Positions 1 through 11,999 of a stretch of DNA of 64,000 nt are shown in pieces. Within the stretch, counting starts at the first letter, position 1; each line of letters starts with the position of its first letter. This DNA is from Maea johnstoni (taxonomy: Eukaryota > Annelida > Polychaeta > Spionida > Magelonidae). A program made the translations under genes and the position numbers. The DNA lies in the NCBI GenBank assembly GCA_963942565.1, contig OZ012693.1:3984880-4048879 (forward strand). Reading direction: 5' to 3'. Under the pieces are notes generated by a model. It had not been told where the DNA came from, ran no database searches, and was given only the letters and a program-made list of their open reading frames with translations.

Positions 1-2114
1 AACACCTGTTGGTTTCCCCATGTTTGATAAAAGGGTTTCTTTGCTAGAAAACTGTTAATATGTTTCAAAGTTGAACTTTTCTGAATACCACTATTAGTAT
101 CATTTATATGATTCATGCAGTTAATTTAAATCATCAATTTTATTTAGAATTTCAAGGAAGTGTTGCATTGTGTAAAAACATTGTGCCATTACAGTGTCAT
201 GTCACTTATTTGGTTTTCTGTTTTGACACTAGATGTCCTCAGCATCCATAATGAAGACATTTATGGTTTGAGTCTTTGAGAGCAGTCAAAAGTTGGTTTT
301 AGCAGTTTAGGAAAATATTTTCTCAGTGCAGATGCATTTTTCTTTTGTTAAGATAGCATATGCTCCTTTCCATTCACAATATGAATGAAAGGAAACCAGT
401 TATATCCATAATTTTTTAGCCAAAAAATAAAAGAAATAGTCTGAGTGTGGGAGTATTTCTACAAATCTTAGGTAAAATAGTAAAAATCACCAATTTCTGA
501 ACCTCAGTTCACACCCTACTTTATTTTGGATTTTTAAAACTTAAAAAAAATACACAATCAGTTTTGCTTTAATTCATTCACACAAAGTTCAACCTTTTAC
601 ATTCAAATGAAGTATTTTCAAAATCAAATTTTGCATCATAGCAGGGCATTTATTACTTCTCCACATTTTGGTGTTCTTACTTTTAAAAAGGGGGGCTTAG
701 CTACTTGGGCCTTCTTCCAAAAGCTATTGCTAATTGTAAAGGACAATTCTTTTATTCTTTTTCCCCCAAAATTATTAATTGGTATATACAATATTTCATT
801 GGGAAAGAAGGCCATATATTTTGAGGATATTGTACTTTAGAAAATACAAGTTAATTTAAACAGAATAAATAACAAAATTAATGTTTAGTTCGATCTGTGA
901 CCTGAAAACCTCCAATCCTAAGTGGGGCTTCAGAAATTTAATCTTTTATTTTGGTTTCATGTTGCCTAATGAATTTCTGGCACAATTTTTCTAAGCTTTA
1001 GCAATTCTCACTTCTTGGGAGGGCCTGCAAGATGTGAATAATATCTGATGGGAAAAATGTTGTTGTTTTTTATTATAATTCCACCAGTTTTTGATATGTT
1101 TCTAGGCATCCATTCTGGGTGATCAATTGTAGTTATTTCTTTATTATTTTGCATATCAAATTGGATACCAAAGACATAATTTTTAGTCCATTTATTTGGA
1201 GTAAAGGCTTCTTAAACTTTCAGATATATGACAAAATGGCCTTTGGGTGTGTTCAATGTGAAAAAACCTGCTAGTTGTGTATGGCCTTTTGAATCTGAAG
1301 GACAATCTTTGAACTCCTCATATAGACAGAAGAGCAATAAATAATATAGTAATATATATTCCTCTCCAATGAAGATGCATGTTAAGAAATCAACAAATAA
1401 ATATTAGGCACTGAACTTTTGATAAAACTCTCAAAGGAATTTGACTATTGTCCTCGGGTGGGGGGGGGGGGCTTTGGAGGCTATATGAACTATCAACAAT
1501 GACCCCATATTACAAGTCTTAATGTATAATGAATATGACAGCAATTCTTAAGAATTGCCATGTTAAATGCTAAGGTGTTAAACGCAACAATTGCATCTCT
1601 GATTGCTTATGAGCTATTCAAGTATACCTGTGTAAAGTGCCCTAGTAGCAGGACTAATAGTGACAGCAATGCGCAGGGTCTTTTCAAGACTACTAGGTCT
1701 ATATCAAATTTAAGGATAATGTTTCAGATAGTGCTAGAGAAACAAGTACATCTTGTGCAAGCTAGCTTTGTTGAAGTAGTGCATCTAGCATACATATATA
1801 ATGTAGGGTCGATTTACCCATCGTTTGGTTGCTTCATTACAAATTTCAACTTGCCTACATCAGCATAACATTTCACTATGATTGAGAGACAAGTACCAAA
1901 GCAAGCTATCAAAATCACCACTGATTGCACTTGATTGGTCTTTTCACCTTTAATTAGTCGATTCCTATAGTCATACTTAAATTGATACTAAACAGTGTAT
2001 CAGCCGAGTATCTTTTATAAATGTATACATGATTTTACTGGTCTTTTGACTGGCCAGGTTTTTTATTTTGATTTGTAAAACTGTATATGACTGTGAAACT
2101 TGAGAGGCAACAAT
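1..2114. other. AT-rich non-coding sequence
   Basis: I see no convincing exon here. Open frames are short, lack splice-site context and have no family resemblance. A G-run lies near 1459-1471. The stretch may be intron of the plus-strand gene whose last exon is at 4793-5053, but nothing in the sequence proves that. Confidence 0.5.
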
Positions 2115-2116
2115 TA

Positions 2117-2314
2117 TGGCATGCCTTTTGCACAATTATTCAAGGTATGGGAGGGAGAACCAACATGTACGGAGGGAGTACCAAGATTGCAAGATAGAGA
2201 ACCAAGAGTGAGAGATTGAGAAACAAGGTGCCTAAAAGAGAGGCAAGATTTGAGAGATTGAGAGACAAGATGTTGAAATTCAATACCTTGAATGAATGTG
2301 CAAAAGGCATGCCA
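2117..2314. mobile_element. TA-flanked MITE with 33-bp inverted ends
   Basis: The ends are near-perfect inverted repeats of about 33 bp (TGGCATGCCTTTTGCAC outermost, about 3 mismatches over the arm). Each side is bordered by TA (2115-2116 and 2315-2316), the target duplication of Tc1/mariner-type elements. The core carries a short internal repeat built on GAGAGATTGAGA. There is no coding capacity, so this is a non-autonomous element of about 198 bp. Confidence 0.75.
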
Positions 2315-2397
2315 TATACAGTGAACAATCAACAATCAAAATATCAAAAATCGAAGAATAAATAATTGATTTGTTTCTGTGCAGGATCTCAACTCAC

Positions 2398-2700
2398 AGT
2401 TGCCATTGTGAATTGCTGTTGCTTAGTAGGTGCAGTGCTGAGGGGAGCATCACACGATGCATCTGTTCCGCCTTGTAGATTGACAATAAGGAAGTTCAAA
2501 GGAAAGCCAACCGCGCCATTTTGGCCAAACTTAGTCTTCTTTCTGCAGCATGGACAGCTGATGATATGTCTTGGTCTTGGTTCGCTCTCAATATATTGCT
2601 TCAGGCAAGTCTCGCAAAATGAGTGCAAACATGGTAAAGCCCTAGGGTTCTTGTAGGTATCAAGACAGAGAGGACATTCTAGGCTACTTACTCTTTCCAT
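2398..2700 (-). CDS. RING-finger protein, N-terminal coding exon (TRIM-like)
   Basis: The exon reads 101 codons from ATG (2700-2698) and ends in phase 0 at a good donor, ACT|GTGAGT. Residues 9-52 form a C3HC4 RING finger: C9-x2-C12-x11-C24-x-H26-x2-C29-x2-C32-x16-C49-x2-C52. RING domains of this kind bind two zinc ions and recruit E2 enzymes for ubiquitin transfer. An RING at the extreme N-terminus is typical of TRIM and related E3 ligases, but no B-box, coiled coil or C-terminal domain was found downstream on the minus strand, so the subfamily is open. A possible acceptor lies just upstream of the ATG, so the 5'UTR may be spliced. Further exons (below 2398) were not recognised; the gene may continue outside the window or be a relic. 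It lies within or next to the presumed intron of a plus-strand gene. Confidence 0.72.
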
Positions 2701-2915
2701 AGCTGTCTGTCTATAATCTAGAACCAGCAACAAAAGGATAAAAAGATTGACTAAGTTTTGGCAGTAAGCCAAATAACAGTAACCCTACTAATGCCACACA
2801 CACATATATACTCGTTCCATAGCTGTCTGCATAATCTAGATCTAGCAACAAAAGGATAAGAAGATTGAGTAAGCCAAACAACATTAACCCCTCCAATGCC
2901 ACACACACATTTATG
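2695..2915. repeat. Tandem duplication at the RING exon edge
   Basis: Two direct copies of about 105-120 bp, starting near 2695 and near 2815, both open with TTCCATAGCTGTCTG and end in a run of ACACAC. The first copy overlaps the start codon and upstream splice region of the RING exon, so that boundary is duplicated in the intron. Confidence 0.7.
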
Positions 2916-3219
2916 CGTTTGTGGTAACATAACCTAGAGAACCATGCATGCATTTATGCATGTGAGATAATCAATTTTTATTCAAAAAAGAGCCTATCTC
3001 GCCAATCTAAAAGACCCCCTACTAGGCTTGAATTCATTTTGATATGTCTCAGGACTACAGTGGACCAAAACTTTATAATATTGTTAAACATGAACAGCGT
3101 GGTTCCGGATTTTGGCCAATAATTCCCTTTACAATTTGGTATCATGCATTTGTGGAAAAAAAACTCACAAGGGTTAAGCATTAAGCTCAATGCAAAGCAA
3201 ATACATATAAACTGTATAT

Positions 3220-3364
<145 letters not shown>

Positions 3365-3651
3365 CTGGCTTAGCTGCCTGCCTCCCATTTCCTGAGCACT
3401 GACCCAGGTCCTCTTCCCAACGTCAGCTAAAAGTGGGCTCTTTAATTGAATGCACTCGTGATTCAAAACACTCATAATTCTGCAAGACTTTGACCTTCCA
3501 CTCATCAGAATTATCAAGTCTGTGGTATAAAGCGAGCATTGTAGTGACCTCTTTAGAAAATTGCATACATTGTTACCTCACTTGCCTTGTCACACATGAC
3601 ATCATTTCAGAGCAACATTTCTTTCACCTTGATAAGGTTCAGTGGCCTTCA

Positions 3652-3844
3652 CCCTTATGCTGTTGGTGGCTTTTATTTTCCATACAAAATGGTATGAAAA
3701 AACCCTGAAAAATGACTGAACCCCTGGCACATGAGTAATCAGCAAGAGCTATCCAATGAATACCAATATGACAGGTTTTAGATGGTTTTCAAAAATCGTT
3801 GCATCCTTGTGCTTTGGATGAAAGTAGTCTCAACATTGGGAGGG
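3652..3844 (+). mobile_element. piggyBac-type MITE, copy 1
   Basis: Member of the family with one end CCCTTATGCTG and the other AATGCTGAGG...AAGGG (read on the opposite strand, CCCTTCCAATGC). The right side keeps TTAA at 3845-3848; the left is degraded (TTCA). This is the only copy found in the first 31 kb. Confidence 0.8.
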
Positions 3845-4059
3845 TTAATGGTGACAAAGTATTTCCTGGTTGAAAAAAGACCCTAACCTATGCGAGTCCC
3901 CATGGTAAACCCCTTGTCGACTCATATAAATCATGGCACAGGCAACATGCAGGTATGCCATCTCTGTCACACTTTCTTTCCTGTATCCTATAAATGTACC
4001 TACGGCTTGTTGCACAGGGAGTTCAGCCTAAATTTCTATTTCAGGCACTAAAAATAAAC

Positions 4060-4203
4060 AGATAACCACTCAAACCAAGTCACTGATCAATTTCTCATAT
4101 TCATTAAGACTGATTTGAACCCACAACCTTTGGCAGTGGTGAGAGACAGTAAACAGCCTGAGTTTATTGTGCAATGCATTAGACCACGTGGCCATTGGGG
4201 CAG
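4060..4203 (-). mobile_element. tRNA-derived SINE relic
   Basis: Read on the minus strand, it has an A-box-like block (GGTCTAATGCATTG) followed about 50 bp later by a B-box-like GGGTTCAAATC, then AGTGACTTGG shared with other SINE copies in the window (54276, 51945). It does not fold as an intact tRNA, and the head is diverged, so this is a SINE and not a tRNA gene. Confidence 0.6.
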
Positions 4204-4792
4204 CTTCACATATGCCAGTGAATCTGAGGGACGACTTAACAGTTAAAACTGTGGGTCTATTACATTAATGAATTCGCATTCAATTTAGAAATAACTTACC
4301 ATGAAAGGGAGCTATAAGATTAAGCAAAATGGGTGACCACTCAAGCAAAGAAATTAGGTTATGGAGGAAAGTTATCATGTTTCTATTTACTGATTTACTG
4401 TGTATTACGGCATAAGATTTAATGCCTCAGTACAGTATTGCAAATTTGACAAAATGATCTTTTTAGAAATTTGAATAATCCAAGTCTTATCCCACATTCA
4501 CCAATTTCTTGGTACATCACAAACAAAAATACATTAAACCATAACATTCCATACCATGTTGAAAATATTGCCAATCAAATAAGATATCTTATGTCTTACA
4601 TGTATTGAATGGTAATATATGTATTAAATTACACAGTGAAGGAGTCATCAATATTTAAGTGCAAGAATTTGGATCATATATTTATTCAAACCATTCCTTT
4701 CACTCAAGTTATTTTTTTCGTTTTAAATTCCAATGCTTATTTTCTGCAATGACAAGAAAACACACAAAAGAATGAAATTTTTATTTTGATAG

Positions 4793-5053
4793 GATTTAGA
4801 AAAACAAACATTTGCAAATAATTCCTTGGAAAACAGCATAGTTGCATGTCCAGAGGACATTCCAGGGGATTTTTCATCTGCTCTTTTTGCACATTTTGTA
4901 GAAATGTCCTTTTCTTTGGTTCAGACTGAAAGTGAAGTCCCTCCTATGAGGAATTCCCATAATTTTAAAACTGTATATCCAATTTTGTCAACCGAACAGG
5001 TGTTGATAGATGCAAACACAGTGGATATGATTAAATTACGCCTGGGTGCTTGA
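4793..5053 (+). CDS. Last coding exon of an unidentified gene
   Basis: A pyrimidine-rich tract and TAG acceptor end at 4792. They open an uninterrupted frame of 86 codons beginning D-L-E-K-Q-T and ending K-L-R-L-G-A before TGA (5051-5053). Composition is protein-like (balanced acidic and hydrophobic residues, no low complexity), and two overlapping AATAAA signals follow at 5458-5468. This fits a terminal exon whose upstream exons lie further left, perhaps outside the window. I do not recognise the family, and no domain, signal peptide or membrane segment is visible. The reading phase assumes the exon starts in phase 0 (GAT first). A chance open frame is the main alternative. Confidence 0.5.
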   Translation, partial: DLEKQTFANNSLENSIVACPEDIPGDFSSALFAHFVEMSFSLVQTESEVPPMRNSHNFKTVYPILSTEQVLIDANTVDMIKLRLGA

Positions 5054-5457
5054 ATTTACTCTTAACAATATTCTCATACTATTTATAATAGTATATATTT
5101 CCATTTATTTCAAGGATTGCAGAGATGTTCATTTACAGGAAATGAAAAATTGCAGGGCAGTTACAATTCACTGCATTGTATCAATTACATTAAATACATT
5201 TTATTTATTCTTGAGAGTATGCTACATTGTTTTCCAATGTGTCAATAGTATTAGAATAACTCAGTGATTATAGTGTGATATATGTGTGTGTATATACCAA
5301 TAAGCCAAGTGTTTATTTCCAATATATTTCACGTTCCTAACAAAGTTATCAATTAATGTTACTTAATATTTTCAAAATCTGAGTTGTGCAAGGGGAAAAG
5401 GTAAAGCTTATAGCCTATATTGTAAGTATGTGATTTGATACTACTTTGCTCTGATTG

Positions 5458-5468
5458 AATAAAATAAA
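5458..5468 (+). terminator. Poly(A) signals of the plus-strand gene
   Basis: Two overlapping AATAAA hexamers, 5458-5463 and 5463-5468, lie about 400 bp after the stop at 5053. They would end the 3'UTR of the gene whose last exon is at 4793-5053. Confidence 0.55.
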
Positions 5469-5509
5469 AGATTGTTTGACAGAAAACAAAAAATAGTTTG
5501 AATATCACT

Positions 5510-5515
5510 TTTATT
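5510..5515 (-). terminator. Poly(A) signal of TYSND1
   Basis: TTTATT on the plus strand is AATAAA on the minus strand, about 520 bp beyond the TYSND1 stop codon. The stretch 5516-6030 would then be the TYSND1 3'UTR. It lies about 45 bp from the opposing poly(A) signals. Confidence 0.55.
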
Positions 5516-6030
5516 CAATTTGAATTACAATTTGTACAAAACGTGTTTCATTTTAGATTACTTAAATATATTCTTGTTCATAATTCACCATGGACAATTT
5601 AAGAACATACACAGAATTTAACATTCATGTGTACATAATTACATTCAAAACAATTTGGTGTCAATAATTTTATCAAATATACAAATCAACCATCATGTGA
5701 TTTCTTTCCAGCAGAAATTCTATATTTCAATAAAAAGGAAACTTACAAAAACAATGAAGTAACTAAATGAATTCAATGGACTTCATTCAAAACTAGTTTC
5801 TTGATAAGGTAGGCATTGCACTAGGTATATTTAAAGTAATGCACTTGTTAATATATCACCAAATCTATAAGTTGGAACAACCATTGCAGAAAAAAACTTT
5901 TTCAGCAATATTCATATTAGTTTCAAATTCACAGATTTTTCCCAATGACAATAACAAATATTTGGTAACTTATTTCAAATATACTTCAGCAGTCCAAGGA
6001 TTGATGTCATATTGTCTATTGTTCTCTCTG

Positions 6031-9000
6031 TCATAGCTTACTCGGAACAACATTGTCCCCTGGAAAAGGAAAAAGATACTACATGAGCACTTGATGAATA
6101 ACAATAGTTAAACTGTTAATATGAAATAAGAAAAGTTTTTCAAGTTGGCCTTCATGTACTAAACATAAGCATTTTATATTACATGTAAAATATCAAAACA
6201 TGTGTAAATGTTCATTTTATCCAATGATAGTATTGCAGAAGAACTGTTTTGTTATCATTCATTTAGTTTTTCTACAATTTGTGTAGGGCAGAAATCAACC
6301 ATGGATTAAGAAACGACTATTATACATCTTAAAAATATTCGCCAACTATTAGAGGTTCTAAAAATGTTTGCCCTTGAGTCTGGACTCACCTTTTTCCTTT
6401 AACGTCCACAAGTTCTTAACATGTTTATTTTGTATGTGAAGTTTTTGTAAAATTGCAGAATCTGTAAGAGAATAAAAGTATTATATGTTTGTTTTGTGAG
6501 TTACATGAATTCAAATCTTGCTATTTCTTTGATGAAAACTGTTACACTGGTGCATGAACACCCAACTGAAGGCTTACACTCAACTCATCCACTGAATGTT
6601 AGTTTAAGTGCTACATATAAGTTTATTAGGGGATACATTTTAATTAGACTACCCTTGAATACATGAAGATTGAAAAAAAAAAGCATTATAATTACACTCA
6701 TTCTTCTCTGTCCAATCAATTAACATTAAGAAATCGAGGTTAGCATTCATGCCTTTTCTTATTTCTTTTATAACCTTGGCCCATTCACGCTCAAAGATCA
6801 GTGCCTAGTGTTAAACCCATTTTGCCTGGGTATCTTCTTTATAAGTTTCGTCCAGACTTGAGATGCTTTTGAAAATTACTTTGGAATCAAGCGTTCATTA
6901 ACAAAATAATTGAAGGAGAGTTGTGGGTTGTGGTTTTAACAATATTTCTCCTTCAGATCTTTCCTGAAAATTGCTTTTGCAACTAAGATTTTACCTGGAT
7001 AGGCAAGGCGTTTTTGGCTGCTACAGGAATGAGTGGATTAATTACAAGCATTCCAAAAAGTGAGTAGTAAATATGTTACACAAAAAAAACTTTTGAATGC
7101 TACAGCTACTGAGATGCAGTTTAATTTAAATGCTTGTGTAATGATTCTTACAGTTTAATAAATCCATGTTCATATTTCCCAAATGGTCACACCTCCATGC
7201 ACTTAAAATAGAAAAATACTTCTCTAAGAAGTCTAAGGTTACTTACCTGCAGACTTTATATATTCTTTTATACAACTCCAGACTGTGGCTATAGGTATGC
7301 TCATGTTGACATGTGGATAGCTGGCCCCATTTTCAGTATCTCTACAAAATACAAACAACTCACTATAAATTCTAGATTATGGTTAGGCAGAAGCCTGCAT
7401 CCCAGGCCTTATTTAGAAATGACATCCCTTATAGATAGATGGCACTGTAGTATGGTAGAGGGGTCAGTTGTGAATGATGCTGATGATACAACTCCCTAAT
7501 ATGGCAATGATATTAATTAAATAGCCAGGCAGCAGGACAAGCTCCCATGTAGGTGTGAGCATTGACATTTTAAACGGTTGGTAGCTAGGCTAGTTAGTAA
7601 GGTACAATAATGCACGTTTGGAGTAAAACACTAATTGCAGTTCTCAAAATGTTGATAAAAGGTGTCTTTTCAGCTCCCTAGTCCTGAGGTAGATCATTCA
7701 AGTATGAACTAATGATTATTGGCTTGCAGAAACTTTTTCCATTTGTATATAGCCAAGTCCTGAAATAAATCAAACATATAACAATTGATTGAGGCATTTG
7801 TTATCTTCTTTGCAGCTTAAAATGGTAGAGGCTATAATTACAAATAGTGATAATGAAACGATATGCATATGCATTTTTGGATACAGAGGAAGCAATAAAT
7901 AGGTCAAATAATAGTCAACTGACTTAAAATCAACACTTAGTTGGCTTTAAGGATTTGTGCAACATTTAAGAATTATTCATTCATCACTTACATTAACAAT
8001 TTTGAGGCCAACAAATGTACATATGGTTATTGCCATAAGTGTTTAGCTATGATATTGGTTACAAATGTACCTCAAATTAACATAGCACCTGCACAGAATT
8101 ATCCCCATTAACTGCATGCTGAAATCATTAATCATGTCTTTTAAACCATACATTAGATATCCCCATTTTAATGGTAAGATATCCAAATTTCAATAGGACC
8201 TTTAAAAATTGTTTGTTTCCTGTAATGGTCTAAAACAATAAAGGGTCGGTAGGTAGGGGATTTTCTTTTCAAACAATGTGTGTTTTGTGGCAGCTGTAAA
8301 ACATCTCAGGCGTAGGGATTTTTTGCGTAAAAACTTGTTAGGGTGGGATTTCAGGAAACAAACAACTTTTTTCATGCCTAGATTAATGTGCATTTTAGAA
8401 ATAAAGCACTGTACTTTGCATTACATGTGACGATACCCAGCAACTCTCCTTTTTCTGATAAGAGGGGTCCTCCACTGGCTCCGGCATGGACAACACAGCT
8501 GCTCTAGAAATATATAAAATATACTAAAAGGGTTATTTTGCTTATTATCTAAATACCTCCTAGTCATAAATGTGTAGAGGAATATAGGTCAACACAGGCA
8601 ATATGTAAATTAGGATAAATGTGACCATGTTCAATGGTGAGCAATAGTGCTTGTTGAACCATCTTATACAAGATATACATTTAAGAGATTGTCGAGTGAA
8701 AAGATTGAAAAAATATGTGTAAGGCATTGGGTGCCCTATACAAATTCAAACTTTATTTATCAGAGAAATAAAGTTTATAACTTCAATAATATCTAACTTA
8801 AATCTTTTTTGTGAAAAGCACTATTTCTGTCTCTCATCACCTACCTGTAGCATGACTGGTATTTTGTTGACCCTGACGATGTTCGATAAGTTTCCTTTGG
8901 TCACAGATGGCAGCATGGCCTGGTCACTGTTAAACAGGGCATGCCCAATCACATAGCACCCATCACCTAGAATAAAACAATACTTTATAATTGCAACTAT

Positions 9001-11927
9001 AAAGATGATTAATTAGCATTCTTACATATGTGCACAACAAAAGAGCAAATTAAATACATCTCAGGAGTTTTTTTCTCGAAAAGCCAAATCTAATTTTAAA
9101 AATGAATTTGAAAATTTGATAACATACTTTAAGAATTGTACATGCATGAATGATACATTTATTATATGATATTGTATTTTCAAAAATCAAATAAAAAATC
9201 TGGCTGTCCCTCTTCTTTATTAATTGATTACAAAGAGCCTAGATTATACTGTACCTATAATTTACACCTTAAAACACACCATGATTGCATTCCAAAGCTG
9301 GAGTATTTGCAGATGTAGATTCCTACCTTTGTGAATAGATGCAGCTACATTTACTGCAGTAAGATTTCCCAGGTGTTCTCTGATCTTGAGTACTGCTAGA
9401 TCAAACACCTCACCCACTGGTGTGGCATACACCACGTCCACTCTCACCCACCTAGGACCTGATGCCCGGTCCACGCGCACCATAGCTACAATATATAGAG
9501 TACAATTACAAATCATTATTTTTGGATGTTATTATAAGGTTTATCATCTTTATTTATATGGATTCAGCTTATACCAAGAATGAGTAACAAAGTGATGAGG
9601 TTATGAAGTAATCAAAATAATAATAATAACACTAATAATTATAATAATGATAATAATGATAATATTATAATTGCCATGTATACAGCTTATTTGCATAGAA
9701 ATCATTCAAATCATTCATGGGGAATTAAAACATTTCAAAACTAATTTTTATTGTTCATGTGGCACTATGATAACATATAAAATGGCAGTTAGAATTATAT
9801 TCCATTTACCTGTTCTACTTGATTTGACCACATGACTGCAGGTGAGAATCAGGCCCTCAGTAGCACTAATTACCACACCTGTCCCCCAACTATTGCCTAC
9901 CTTGACCAGAACAACAGCTTCCAGGGCTGAACTCAGGCTGGGAAATGGACCTGTTGGGAATAGAAAGAAATGCTACAAACCATGGTACGAAAACCTTCTC
10001 TAAGTAATAAACGGTAACTGAAAAATGAAAACTACCCTCCCTACCCTACAGTCCACTTTGATAATAACCATAGCTTCTCTCAGAAATGTACCAAAAAACA
10101 GGAGTATACAAAGAATTTCAGTTTTGCTAATAGATTCTTATCCATCTGTCCAGTCTTCTACCCATCCAAAGCCATGTTGACCTATCCACACAATAACAAT
10201 TGCGGATATTTCTAAGATAGATTCAGGTCTTGCAGGATATATTGCGTCCATATCAAACATTAAATATTATAACACAAACCTCTGTAAATGCATATTTTCT
10301 TTGACAAATATTGTGTTGTTGTTTTTTAGAAATACTTACCAGGTGAGTCGCTAGAATTGGTGGATACTATATGTTCACTGGTGACCTTCTCCTCTAGTGA
10401 GTTGAGGATCTCTGAGAGACTGCAGGCTATAGCCAGACCTATCCATTCATTGGCCTTCCAGCACATGGGTGCTACAACAATACCTGCCAACAATCTGTGT
10501 GAAAACAATGACAAATTACATCAACGGAGAATTAGAATATCAGCACATACCATATAGGACAATCTTCTAAGGATCTGCCAGTGATAGAAAGTCAGAATAA
10601 CAACCACTCTAAAGTGACTACCAATATTTTCCAATGATTATTTCATAGAATAATCATAGTGGCCAATATTCCTGCGATGGCCCTTATTTTTGCATCTGAG
10701 GAAAATTCACATATTAACATCCACTTTTCTAAGAGCAATAGCAATTTTAGTTAACTTGTATGACGATAAGGTAACAAATTATGATTTTGATGGTTCCCAG
10801 TTAGTAGAAAACGTTTGGCACTAAGAAAAGGTTCCTTATATTCAGTAATTAACTTAAGGAATTTTGATACCAGGAGGGTGACGCAAAAATGGTGGTTTAC
10901 TTTTAACAAAGTTATGATAATTGAAACTTAATATTCTTAAACTGTGCTTGGAGGTCATTGATAGTGCACATAGTAAACATTGTAATAAGAATAGTATTTT
11001 AGTACTAATATTTATGGAAAGCCAGACAGGCATCGATTGAATCTTGGTTTGTTTTTTATACCTTTTTTCCTTTCCTTGATTCTTCGTCACTTTATAGAGG
11101 GCGCCACCTTCCGTCCCAGGTATACACCTGGCATCTGTGAGGATCATCACATTGTTATCACCAGACAGGTTACACATCACACCATTACTCACAGAATTGA
11201 TGAACACACTAGGGCTTAGATTTCCAAAAGGTGTAGCAATTATCTGTGCCAAATCACCTGGATGCAAGTCTAAAGATGGGACTATTTCAAGTTTTCTTTC
11301 ATATGGCACCCAGTCATCTAGACTGACCAGCAGGAAACATGAGATCAATTCATTTGTCTTTGCCTGTATATCCAGAGAATCGGGCAGTAGTTCTTGTGGT
11401 TTGTTTTCTTTGCTGTCAATATTTTCCTCTACCTTGTCGAAGAACTTCCATCCATCCCCAGGAGGCATGATTCTGCTTAGCACTGAATGAAAGGAGTTAA
11501 CCCTCCATATACAGGACACATTTCCAGTGAAGGAACATAGTTTAGCATCTCTACTTTGGGAGCTGCCTATTCCTGCCAATGTAGCCCTGTGCTTCCTGGT
11601 AGTAAGAGTCTTGCTGATATCTCCACTGTTGTTCCTTAGTACACTACTAGTGTTATTCTTACCATGCTGTTTATCCTGTAGCTTATCTCCATACTGTTCT
11701 AGGATAACACCTATCTTGATCCCACTCACATCCGACTCACTAGCATAGCCTATCTCAGAGATCTGGTCAAATAGTGCTGTCTTCTCTTCCAGGAGTGGTA
11801 TGATCAAGGACGCATGGGTTAGCACCAATCCCTCGTAGCTATCAATTAGAATTCCACTGGAGCTGGCCACCTCCTCCGACTTTCCTCCCAGTACCTGAAC
11901 AATGCAGGAAACTTGGTGATGCATCAT
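6031..11927 (-). CDS. TYSND1: Peroxisomal leader-peptide-processing protease, trypsin-like
   Basis: TYSND1 removes PTS2 presequences and trims PTS1 enzymes inside peroxisomes. Nine coding exons join in frame (5' to 3'): 11927-11062, 10494-10340, 9950-9810, 9485-9327, 8966-8845, 8503-8415, 7341-7247, 6461-6390, 6059-6031. They give 575 residues, against about 566 in human. Conserved landmarks appear in order: LTDARCIPGTEGG near 260-275, VVAPMCWKANEW near 295, catalytic His in TCSHVV (380), Asp in FDLAVLKI (416), Ser in HAGASGGPL (491), and SYPHVNMSIPI near 520. The protein ends PSKL; the C-terminal SKL is a perfect PTS1 import signal. The ATG at 11927 is preceded by an in-frame TAG and a candidate 5'UTR acceptor at 11973. 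The first donor (AAAAAG|GTATAA) is weak but is the one I found that keeps frame. No damage is seen, and orthology is secure. Confidence 0.95.
9605..9672. repeat. (ATA)n-type low-complexity tract
   Basis: Imperfect AAT/ATA/ATG trinucleotide run inside a TYSND1 intron. Confidence 0.8.
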
Positions 11928-11972
11928 CTCTGGTGGTCTTGGGGTTAGCAGTAGCTATACAGGGGCCTTGAT
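11928..11972 (-). other. TYSND1: Probable TYSND1 5'UTR segment
   Basis: Reading the minus strand, CATCTTTCAG ends at 11973 and looks like a 3' splice site. The 45 bp between it and the ATG contain an in-frame TAG. This supports a spliced leader whose first exon lies upstream, somewhere in 12-17 kb. Confidence 0.45.
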
Positions 11973-11999
11973 CTGAAAGATGAAAATAGTATTATTATC

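Noticed and set aside
4060-4203. Intact tRNA gene
   Set aside because: A- and B-box-like blocks exist but stems do not pair as a cloverleaf; better explained as a SINE head.
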